A stretch of 64,000 bases of DNA from Chamaelirium japonicum (Eukaryota > Streptophyta > Magnoliopsida > Liliales > Melanthiaceae), in contig CANTAL010000004.1 of the NCBI GenBank assembly GCA_947650365.1, positions 1,268,501 through 1,332,500 on the forward strand, written 5' to 3'. The translations under genes and the position numbers were made by a program. The notes beneath the pieces were generated by a model, which saw nothing but the letters and a program-made list of their open reading frames with translations, made no database searches and had not been told where the DNA came from. Positions 47,960-57,699 of this stretch are shown piece after piece (positions within the stretch are counted from its first letter, which is position 1; each line of letters begins with the position of its first letter).

Positions 47960-49046
47960 TGTTGGAATTGATGTGTTTTAAGCTTGTAATAAAGAGGTTG
48001 TATTTGAATAAGAAATGCATTAGTGGTACGTGATCATATCATGTGTTCTAGGATAGAACAACAAGCCATGGTTTATGTAGATCTGCTGAGAGAAAGGCTC
48101 AGTAAATTGGAAACATATAACCTAAATAGTTCACAGCTATAATAGGGTTGGTTCCCCTATCATGAGAAGCTGTTGGAATGACAGAGCATGAAACCTTCAC
48201 CATGGTCATCGCTAGGCACAGTTACTGTGACCGAACAGAGCCAACATGGTGCACAGATCAGTCAGAAAACACTGGTGCATTAAGCCGTGTTTCTGCTTAG
48301 AGTAGTTGGTCCTAAACCCTGAGGAATCATGACCGGTGGGCTAACCAGTTGCGTGGTGCTTTGATACACCAACGTGTGAGGGATCCATTTATGTGCGACC
48401 CAATACCACGGTGCGTTGGGTTACCTGATTGACGTCGCATTGGCATGTCACTCCTACAGGCCATCCACAACCCTAACCGGTAGTGCGTTCCATGGTCGAA
48501 CTCACATCGCACGAAAACTAGGCCTGGTGTTTATCAGTCGAGCTAATAACCGAGTCCCCTATCTTGGCCAAAGCAAAGGGTAGTGCGTTGAGGTTAACTC
48601 ACCTGGATGGAACCATTCAAATAATCACTCGAGTATGACGGTGTTCTCCACCGCTCGAGTCGTATCATGGCACTACATAGAGGGATATCACACTACTGTA
48701 ACTGAGCGGAGATTAGGGGTATGCGAGAGAACATAATAAGTCTAGGAGGATTGGAGGTCAACTTTGCGTCGTGCTCTGTTTAGCTTCTTAAGTTAACCGG
48801 GGCTCAGAGGACAGACAGAGACACCTGTAGGGTGTGTTGGTCGAGGCCTGGTTGTTATCCACGAATCCTAGTCCCTGCAGGTTCCACCTTGTCCATATCC
48901 GAAATCGTGTCTACCATCTCTTCCCTTACTTGCACTACCTTAGTTAGGAAGATGATCATCCCACGGGTGCTTCGCACTAGAGCGTGAGAGAGAAAGAGAA
49001 ACAAAGTATGCTTCCAGGGGGCAACCCCAGAGTGGTTAGAGGCATA
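47960..49046 (+). mobile_element. copia LTR copy 2, left part
   Basis: Begins TGTTGGAATTGATG. Its body is a diverged direct repeat of copy 1 about 1.22 kb downstream. It is interrupted at 49046 by the Tat-like element and continues at 61902. Confidence 0.6.
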
Positions 49047-49051
49047 CGTAA
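49047..49051. repeat. target-site duplication CGTAA (left)
   Basis: Identical to 61897-61901, exactly flanking the TG...CA ends of the element at 49052-61896. Confidence 0.9.
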
Positions 49052-49881
49052 TGTGGGGGATGATCTTCGTGCCGACCCGAAGACTCCGCCCAACCAGTCA
49101 ATCGAGTTGAGTCGAAGGTCTGGTCGAGTGTTTATCTAGGTTGTTGATTCGAATGTCATTTGTAGGAGCCTTTGAGCTTAGACTTTGAAGAGTAAGGATA
49201 ACAGATTAACACAAGGTGTGATCTCGTAGTTCAGGCGAAGCCTACGTCTCCGTGCTATAGGGAGCAACCCGAATTCACTAACACTTTGCTCAAAGTGACC
49301 TCAATAGGCTGAGTGTCACTGATCACTTCGAAAAGAAGATGGAAGGAAATGGAATATCGAGGGGTTGGGATATCAAAGCTCTGGATTTTTGAAAGTCTGA
49401 TCCTGGAATCAGAGATTCGATTTCAGATCCCTTTTACATTGGTAGGGTCTGCTATTTATAGACTTTTCTAGAAGGATAACCGGGGCAAATGGCGGTTTCT
49501 GCTGTCGTATCTGGGGATCCCCCAGGCGGAGCTGGTGGGTCCCGTTGTCGTCTCTGTGAACCCCCCTGGCAGGGTTGGTGGGTCCCGTTGTCGTCTCTGT
49601 GGACCCCCCAGGTAGGGCTGGTGGGTCCCGCTGTCGTCTCTGTGGACCCCCAAGGCAGGGCCGGTGGGTTCCGCTGTCGTCTCTGTGGACCCCCCAGGCA
49701 GAGCTAGTGGGTCCCGCTGTCGTCTCTGTGGACCCCCAGGCGGAGCTGGTGGGTCCCGCTGTCGTCTCTGTGGACCCCTTAAGCGGAGCTGGTGGGTCCC
49801 GCTGTCGTCTCAGTAGACCCCCTAGGCAAGGCTGGTGGATTCTGCTGTCTGTGAGGCTTCTAGCCAAAATTTGCACCCACA
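49052..49881 (-). mobile_element. 3' LTR of the 12.8-kb element
   Basis: 830 bp, from TGTGGGTGCAAATTTTGGC at 49881 to CATCCCCCACA at 49052 on the minus strand. It has TATAAATAG at 49460-49452 and about eight copies of the 45-bp GC-rich repeat (49490-49850). Over the first 210 bases I count about 14 differences from the other LTR, so the insertion is not recent. Confidence 0.9.
49490..49850. repeat. 45-bp GC-rich minisatellite in the 3' LTR
   Basis: Units of GGTGGGTCCCGCTGTCGTCT with CTGTGGACCCCCCAGGC. GGTGGGTCC and GGACCCCCC can pair. The same array lies at 61530-61870 and in the left element. Confidence 0.85.
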
Positions 49882-49898
49882 GTTACCCCCTCCAAGTT
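49882..49898 (-). other. polypurine tract of the 12.8-kb element
   Basis: The minus strand reads AACTTGGAGGGGGTAAC directly before TGTGGGTG. It is identical to the tract of the left element. Confidence 0.8.
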
Positions 49899-50059
49899 AG
49901 CTAGGGGCTGTGCTCGCTGACTTGGACCCCAAGTGCAAAATCCAATCCCCTTGCCAAGGGTTGGTGATGTTGAGGCTTTGTAGAGCATCACTGAATGATA
50001 GGACCTCGATATCTATAAGGAAGAAAAAACCCAATGATAGATTGATCACAGTATATAAG

Positions 50060-51740
50060 CCAATTTCGTCCGATCGGACAAATCTGACCGATCAGTTAAA
50101 TTTGATCGATCGATCAATTTTGTCCGATCGGTCAAAATTGTCCGATCAGTTAATTTTGACCGATCGATCAAATTTAATCGGTGGAGGTTAGGGCGATCGG
50201 TTAAGAACGCAAGTTTTCTGCCCGATCCTGTGGAAAATCAACCGATCGATCGAATTTGTCCTATCGATCAAAATTGTCCAATCGGACAGTTTTGACCGAT
50301 CGGTCAAATTCAACCAGTAGAGGTTGAGGTGATCGGGCAAAAAAGCACGTTTTCTGCCCGATCCTGTGGAAAATTGATCGATCAGTCAAATTTATTCGAT
50401 CGATCAAAATTGTCCGATCGGACAGCTTTGACCGATCGGTCAAATTCAACCGGTGGAGGTTAAGGCGATCAAGCAAATAAGCACATTTTCTGCCCGATCC
50501 TGTGGAAAATCGACTGATCGGTCAAATTTGTTCGATCGATCAAAATTGTCTGATCGGATAATTTCAACTGATGGAGGTTGAGACGATCGGGCAAAAAACT
50601 TGGTTTTTTGCCGATCTTATGAGAAATCGACCGATCGGTCGAATTTGTCTGATCGGTCAAAATTGTCCGATCGGATAATTTCAACCGGTGGAGGTTGAGG
50701 CAATCGAGCAAAAAACTAGGTATTTTGCCAGATCCTGTGGAAAATCGAATGGTCGAATTTGTCCGATCGGTCAAATTCAACCGATGGAGGTGGAGGTTGA
50801 GGTGATCAGACCAAAAAGCACGTTTCCTGCTCGATCCTGTGGAAAATCGACCAATCGGTCGAATTTGTTCGATCGGTCAAAAGTGTCTGATCGGTCAAAT
50901 TCAACCGGTGGAGATTGAGGCGATCGAGCAAAAAAGCACATTTTCTGTCCGATCCTGTGGAAAATCGACTGATCGGTTGAATTTGTCCGATCGGGCAAAA
51001 GTGTCCGATCGGTCAAATTTAACCGGTAGAGGTTGAGGCGATCGGGCAAAAAATACGGTTTTTTGCCAGATCCTTTGGAAATTCGCCCGATCGTCTGCCT
51101 ATCGAACGGGCGAAGTCTTGTAAGGCGATCAGTCAAAATTATCCGATCGGACAAGTCTGACCGATCGTTCAATTTCAACCGGTGGAGGTTGAGGCGATCG
51201 GGCAAAAACATGATTTTTTGCCAGATCCTTTGCTAATTCACCCGATCGTCTGCTTGTCGAACGGGCGAAGTCTTGTAAGGCAATCGGTCAAAATTGCCCG
51301 ATCGGACAAGTTTGACCGATCGGTAAATTTCAACAGGTGGAGGTTGAGGTAATCGGGCAAAAAACATGATTTTTTGCCAGATCCTTTGGAAATTTGCCCG
51401 ATCATCTGCCTGTCGAACGGGCATAGTTTTGTAAGGCGATCGATCAAAATTGCCCGATCGGACAAGTTTGACTGATTGGTAAATTTCAACCGGTGGAGGT
51501 TGAGGCGATCAGGCAAAAAAATGGTTTTTTACCAGATCCTTTGGAAATTCGCCCGATCGTCTGCCTGTCGAACGGGCGAAGTCTTGTAAGGTGATCGGTC
51601 AAAATTGCCCGATCAGACAAGTTTGACCGATCGATAAATTTCAATCGGTGGAGGTTGAGGCGATCGGGCAAAAGACATGGTTTTTTGCTAGATCCTTTGG
51701 AAATTCGCCCGATCGTCTGCCTGTCGAACGGGCGGAGTGG
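50060..51740 (-). repeat. CGATCGG-rich tandem arrays, two unit types
   Basis: Units of about 115-120 bp (50060-51030) with TCCTGTGGAAAATCGACCGA, GTCAAAATTGTCCGATCGG and ACCGGTGGAGGTTGAG. Longer units of about 155 bp (51030-51740) follow, with TTGCCAGATCCTTTGGAAAT and CGTCTGCCTGTCGAACGGGC. Both are dense in CGATCGG palindromes. Position and theme match 1850-3365, but the unit sequence has diverged. Confidence 0.85.
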
Positions 51741-53965
51741 AGTTGGAGTTCCGTGTAGCTCGATGCTCAATTTGGTCCGGCGCTTCGCCTGGTCCGATGC
51801 TTTGCCTGGTCTGACGCTTTGCCTTGTTAGGCACCACGTGTCACTTTTGAAAAGACGGCACTTGATCTTGAGGCGCCACGTGGTACTCCGATTTTCCCGC
51901 CAATTTTCCCGGGGTTTATAAGTTCCGCTCCGAAGTTCATTTTTCTCCTCATGCTATCAAAAAATTTCTGAGTCCACAGCTTTTGCTCCCGAATTCTCGC
52001 TTCTTCGCTCTCTTTTGTTCCTCCGATCGGTAGCAATGGCATCTGTGAGCAACACGAAGAACGTCGTCCCACCAAAGATGAGGGCCTCACAGAAGGGGAA
52101 AGAGAGGGCTGAAATTTTGTCACCCAACGTTGCTGGGAAAGGCAAGGGCAAGGGTGCTCTTGGTGTCCTCGGTAAGAGACATTTTGGAGTGGGGTTTGCC
52201 TCTGCGCCTTCCAAGCCGGAGCATATCCCCAAGGCGGATTTCGTATTGGCGCCGCTGAGGCCGCTGGCAGAGGAGCCAGTGTTCAAGTACGGGGTTGGCA
52301 AGAACGCTACTGACGCCAAGAGGGCCAAGTGGGAGAAGCTGCTCAGCTTCTTTACTGAAGGAGTTCATCGCCCAGCCCTCGCTGGAGTGCAATCTACTTT
52401 CGGGATCGACAAACGATCCGTCTTCACTGAGGTGTCCAGCAGGGAACAGGTCATGAGGACGATCGTTACGATCGGTCAACTGAACTACGGGCTGCGTCTT
52501 CCTCTACTGATGTTCGTTGCTCGAGTGCTGAATACTTCTGGCCTCTGCCCTGGGCAGCTGACGGGGAATGCATAGAGGATCATCTATGCGTTTTGCCGGG
52601 TGGAGTCAGACCACCAAGAGGAGCTGAGAGCCTGCTACTCCAGCGTCCCCGAATGTGAACCAGCCCGGATTGAGTTGGGCTATATCTTCTACAACTATAA
52701 GTGGGTGTCAAGGAAGGATAGCCCATTCTTCGATCTCCATGGCATCTCCGCCCTCCGCCCGATCACCGACACGGTCCCCTCCGACAAACTCTACATGAAC
52801 TGGACAATCTCCGTCTCGGGGGCGTAAACTCCCTTCTCTGTGCCTGAGACTCCTCGTACTCAGGTACATAAGGAGGTTGAGAGATACGCCCCGGGAGGGG
52901 ATCTGTGCTCGTCGTCCGATCGGGTCGGGGTCATCGACAATCTGTTCCTGGAGTTGACTTGCGGCACCCGGTCGTGGAAGTAGTTTTTGAACTGCCCGGT
53001 TCGACATGACAATGCTAACTTGATGCATCGGCTGATGGTTAGATATAAGGATAATGACGCCCTGTACTCCGACTACGAGGAGGATCCCGAGTCAGACAGG
53101 TTGGTCAGATATGTCAGGGCCAAGAAGAAGGTTTATGGGGCGAGGCAACACTCAGGCCCGACGGAGGAGAATCTAGTGGTAACCAGGCGGGTCAGGTCAA
53201 AAAAAGAAAAGTATTGATGGAGGTGGAAAAGAAGAAGGTGGAAGAAGAAGAGGAGGAAGAAGAAAAGGGAGATGGAGGTGAAGGAGGAGAAGAAGAAGAG
53301 GAAGAAGATAGAAGTGAAGAAGAAGAAGAAGAAGAGGAATAAGAAGATGAGGAGAAGGAGGAAGGAGGAAGGAGGTGGAAAGGAGGGAGGAGGTGACAAG
53401 GTTCCCCCCACTCCTCTCGGGACTGGCAAGGTCCCTCCTATCGACGAGGCTAAGACCCGTCGGATGGAGGATGATTTGGATAAGGTGGGCGACGGCAAGA
53501 AGGTGCCACCCATCTATCACTTTGAGACCCTGACGCGCCCTACGCGTATCAGGGTCAAGTATTCAGGGAGCGATGTGGTTGCTAGCATCCCAACGCCCCT
53601 TGCATAGTTTCCACCGGGTAGCCTTCGTCAGGGCGAGGCTTCCACCGGACGGGCCTCGACGAGCGGGGGCCTGGAGGTCGAGCAGCCGAAGCCTGTGCCG
53701 CAAAGCACTGCGGCCCAGATGGTGGAGGAGGCCACCACACTTGTGGCCTCCCTTCAGGGGGCAGGTGAGCGGCTCAAGGAAGGGGAAGTCTCTCCTTCTC
53801 ATAACGTTCCTTCCCCCGTGCAAAGGGGGGGAGGAAGTAAGGGGGAGAGGGAGACGCCTCAACTGATTCCGATCGTGTCCCCTGTGAAGGAGAGATCTAC
53901 CCCTAGGGTAAAAAGCTCCGATCGGGGGAAAGGATTGGCGAAAACTTCCCGGGGGGCCTCTACGG

Positions 53966-54042
53966 GTAAGTGTATGCTAACCATGCCCTTGTCCTTCATT
54001 GCACTTGAAATTTGAATATGTCTGAGTCTTTGTTTGTTTGCA
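53966..54042 (+). other. predicted intron in the antisense ORF (first)
   Basis: Donor GGTAAGTGT at about 53965 and acceptor TTTGTTTGCAG ending 54042. Joining the sides keeps an open frame (...GAST, then DVPTGPHPMMRDLG...). The consensus sites are good. Confidence 0.5.
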
Positions 54043-54180
54043 GATGTACCTACCGGCCCTCATCCCATGATGCGGGACTTAGGAGAGGTGGATATAAACC
54101 ACCCAACGGGGACACTAAGGAAGTTATGCAATCTTCCGGACGCGTCCCTGGAAGAAGCCTTCAACAGGCTCGAAGTTGTA

Positions 54181-54260
54181 GTGAGTGCATCGACTTGACT
54201 TGGGCTGCATATCGTAATCATTCGATATGTTGCTTCTGACTTGTTCCTTGTTATTGGTAG
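54181..54260 (+). other. predicted intron in the antisense ORF (second)
   Basis: Donor GTGAGTGC after GAAGTTGTA and acceptor TTATTGGTAG before AATTTAGCC. Joining gives ...FNRLEVV-NLALLKHNN..., a continuous heptad-rich frame. Confidence 0.5.
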
Positions 54261-54944
54261 AATTTAGCCTTGCTGAAGCACAATAACAGGCTTTTCAGGA
54301 GGGTCGGTGAGCGGGAGGCTTTGGCAGAAGTTGCACGCTTGAACGCCCTTTTGGAGGCCTCCAACGACGAGAAGGAGAAGCTGCATGCAGCCCTATCCGC
54401 CAGTCAGAAGGCTGTTCGAAGGAGCGGTTGGAGAAGAAAATTTTGAATGCCTCTTATGCCGCTTTGGACAAGGAGTTCCAAGACTTGAGAAGAACAGGTT
54501 CTTCAAGGTGGAGACTTCTGCCTACGATAGAGCGACAGAAATAAAGGAGCTGAAGGCTGAGCTCGCTGTGAAGGAGGCAGCTTTTGCGGCCAAGGAGGAG
54601 GCCTATGTGAAGGAGCTCGAGCAGATACGTGTCGACAATGAGAGCTACAGGTCGACTGCAGAGAAAGCGATGGAAGCCCTCAGGCAGGCTCACGCTAGTG
54701 GCATTCATTCTTCCAAAGCATCTGCGGCGAGCAAGTCTCGTGGGGGATCTGAGGGAGATAGGTCGTGCGCTCAGAGTGTAGCGAAACCCTAATGTATTCC
54801 TTCTCTTTCTTTGCATTTATAAGACTTGTATCCGCGAAAACTTGTATCTGCAAAGTTTTGAGTAATAAAAAAGACTTGTTTTGGATGTTTGAAATGGAAT
54901 GTCTCTTATGTGTTGAATGTTATGGATGCTAATGTTTTGAATGG

Positions 54945-55380
54945 AGGGTTGTGCTGTCTCACAATCCAAAACCGTTTAACATCTGCCTATAAGGGGTCGT
55001 GTCGCAACACAAATTTCCAAACTTGTTAATCGATTTGGTAGTCGAGGGTTGTGCTGTCTCACAACCCAAAACCGTTTAACACCTGCCTGTAAGGGGTCGT
55101 GTCGCAACACAAACTTCTAAACTTGTTAATCAATTTAGTAGTTGAGGGTTGTGTTGTCTCACAACCCAAAACCGTTTAACATTTGCCTGTAAGGGGTCGT
55201 GTCACAACACGAACACCCAAACTTGTTAATCGATCTGGTAGTTGAGGGTTGTGTTGTCTCATAACCCGAAACTGTTTAACATCTACCTGTAAGGGGTCGT
55301 GTCGCAACACAAACACCCAAACTTGTTAATCGATCTGGTAGTTACGAGTTGTACTGTCTCATAATTCAAAACTGTTTGTG
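54945..55380. repeat. 100-bp tandem repeat between pol and the antisense ORF
   Basis: About four and a half units with GGGTTGTGCTGTCTCACAA, CCGTTTAACATCTGCCTGTA and GGGGTCGTGTCGCAACACAA. Unit starts are at about 54946, 55046, 55146, 55246 and 55346. Confidence 0.85.
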
Positions 55381-55535
55381 GCTATGTGAGCACCTAGAAT
55401 TGGAATGAACAAGAGATTGACATCGAAACTAGTCTTCATTCAGTAGAGTCTACATCAAGGATAGAACATTTTGAGATGTCTAGCATTCCAAGTTCGTGGT
55501 AGTCTATCTCCTCCTGACGAGATCAGGCGATAGGA

Positions 55536-56802
55536 TCATTTGCCTCCCACGGATTCGACGATATAAGGTCCTTCCCAGTTGGGAGCTAGTTTTCCACTAC
55601 CTCGTTCCCTAGTGTTAGAGACGACTGCTCTGAGAACTAGGCACTCGATAGGGAAGTGCCTTTTGTTAACCTTCTGGTCGTAGGCTCGTTTTATCTTCTG
55701 TTGGTAATCGGCAATGCGGATGGTTGCTTGATCACACAATTCTTCCGAGAAGTCAAGGTCATTAACTCGAAGTTCGTCGTTTACCTCCTCTTCAATTGCT
55801 TTGGTCTTTAGAGTGTTAGAGATGGCTTCCGTTGGGAGAACTGCTTCCGATCCATAAAACGTCCGGTAGGATCTTCTCCCACAATCCTTTCTTGTCATTC
55901 AATTTCTTCTTGAGTAGACTGAGGATAGCTCTGTTAGAGGCTTCGGCTTAACCATTACATTGAGGGTACCTCGGTGTTGAGTAAAAGAGTTTGATCCCGT
56001 GGTTTAGGCAAAAGTCTCAAAACTTATCAGAATCGAATTGAGCTCCGTTGTCAGTAATCAGGACTTAGGGTGTGCCAAACCTAGAGAAGATGTTATGTCT
56101 GATGAACTTGATGACTTCATCATCGGTCTCTCGGAAGAATGGCACCGCTTCCACCCATTTGGTGAAGTAATCTGTGGCCAGCAACAGATACTTCTTCTTG
56201 CTTGGTGATGGTAGGAAAGGACCCAGGAAGTCCAACCCCCATTGGTGGAAGGGCCATGTACTTGTTAATGGATGGAGTTCATCTGATGGGAGATAGATGG
56301 CTCGGGCGTGTCGTTGACAAGACTCACATCTTTGAACGACTTGGTGAGCATCCTTTGCCATGGTTGGCCAATAGTAACCTTGAAGTTTTGTCTTAGCTTC
56401 GAGAGATCTTCCACCTGAATGATTTCCATAGGCCCCAGAGTAAATGTCGGTTAGGATCACCTTCGCTTGCAGGGGGCCAACACATTTAAGCAGCATCCCA
56501 CTGTGTGATCTGAAGTAGAGATCTGCTTCTTGAAGACTGTAGCATGGAAGTTTCCTTTGGAGTCTTCTAGCTTGGATTGGATCTTTTGGTATTTTGCCCT
56601 GCTTAAAGAAGTCGAAGATTGGCTGTCTCCAATCTCCGAGTTCATGCGCCATAGTAAGATTGAAGGTTGGCTGTATCCAACCCCTAGATCCTTCAGTCAT
56701 GGCAACGATCTGTTGCTCGATGGTACTCTTGGGCGACTCTTGATAGTCGATCTGAATTCGCCTTTCTCCGAGCGAGTCTCCGAGTACCGAAGCAGAGAGC
56801 AA
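55536..56802 (-). pseudogene. integrase part of pol, 12.8-kb element
   Basis: Zinc-binding part GNHSGGRSLEAKTKLQGYYWPTMAKDAHQVVQRCESCQRHA. The core has first Asp in HQWGLDFLGPF, second Asp in LITDNGAQFDSDKF and Glu in the AEASNRAIL block. The C-terminal part has YRTFYGSEAVLPTEAI and GKLAPNWEGPYIVESVGGK. A stop at about 56062 lies between SRFGTP and VLITDNG, with more after. Shared gypsy features are clear, but no full frame remains. Confidence 0.85.
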
Positions 56803-57643
56803 CTAATCTTCCAGTGAGGCGTTGCACTTCCTTCCGATTGGTAGGTGAGGGCATATCGAGGATTGCCCGAATTTGGTCGGGGTTAGCTTCGATGCCCCTC
56901 CTGGTCACAAGGTGACCCAGGAATTTGCCCGATTGAACTCCGAAGGCACACTTGGCTAGGTTAAGCTTCATGCGATACATTCAGATGATTTGAAATGTTT
57001 CTGCCAAATCGAAGAGATGGCTCTCGTGACAGGAGCTCTTGGTGAGGAGATCATCAATATAGACTTCGACGTTGTAGCCGATTTGTTCTTCGAACATCTT
57101 TATGACTAGCCTTTGATAGGTTGATCCAGCGTTCTTGAGGCCGAATGACATTACGTTATAACAGTAGTGGCCTCTGTCTGTCATGAAGCATGTCTTCTCC
57201 TGATTGTCCGGATACAGGGGGATTTGGTTATACCCAGAGTACCCGTCCATGAAAGATAGAAGCTCGTGGTCAGCAGTGGTGTCAACAAGTCTGTCTATCC
57301 TTAGCATGGGGAACGGGTCTTTGGGACATGCCTTATTGAGATTGGTGAAGTCGATGCAGACCCTGATTTTTCCATTCGTTTTAGGAACCGCGACGATGTT
57401 AGAGATCCAAGTAGGGTACTCTACTTCACGAATGAAGCTTGTCGCGAGTAACTTACTGATCTCCTCTTGAACTGCAGTTTGATATTCTGGTCGGATTGCC
57501 CGAGGTTTTTGCTTGACGGGTTTCGCTCCTTCTTTGATGGCGAGTCGATGACACGCGTTATCCGGGTTGATCCCGGGCATATCTTCGAAGCACCAAGCGA
57601 AGACGTTAATATTGGACTGAAGGAAGGATACCATGTCTCGCAC
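56693..57643 (-). pseudogene. reverse transcriptase of the 12.8-kb element, RNase H missing
   Basis: Motifs in order: KQKPRAIRPEYQTAVQEEISKLL, IREVEYPTWISNIVAVPKTNGKIRVCIDFTNLNKACPKDPFP, SFMDGYSGYNQIPL, FGLKNAGSTYQRL and the catalytic box VYIDDLLTKS. After a frame break at about 56980 come [28 protein letters not shown] and LTGRLVALC. The sequence then jumps to the linker before integrase ([10 protein letters not shown]). In complete elements a region of several hundred codons with the RT tail and RNase H lies between, so it is deleted near 56805. Confidence 0.85.
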
Positions 57644-57699
57644 TTCTGCGTCACTAAGACTGGTACCAATGAACGTCTCTCGAGGGAGATCACCACTGC

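Larger units (their letters stand above)
52036..54792 (+). pseudogene. antisense accessory ORF of the 12.8-kb element
   Basis: ATG 52036 (MASVSNTKNVV...), opposite to gag-pol. Homologous to 1499->1: KGKGKG, FGVGFASAPSKPEHIPKADF, KRAKWEKLL, LNYGLRLPLL, LCPGQLTGNA, ARIELGYIFYNYK. Stops at 52573 (TAG for TGG), 52825 (TAA for TGG) and 52981 (TAG for CAG) lie in the frame. After a poly-A frameshift near 53200 come acidic/Lys-rich repeats, then two intron-like gaps and a coiled-coil tail (NLALLKHNNRLFRRVGEREAL, ELKAELAVKEAAFAAKEEAYVKEL). The stop is at 54790. AATAAA lies at about 54866. Unknown function, inactive here. Confidence 0.7.

Noticed and set aside
49409..49904. Repeat-protein ORFs over the LTR minisatellite
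   Set aside because: The 45-bp unit is a multiple of three, so all frames stay open. The same array is LTR sequence in three places.
53133..53520. Phe/Leu-rich membrane-protein-like ORFs on the minus strand
   Set aside because: They are antisense of the GAA/GAG-rich acidic part of the accessory ORF.
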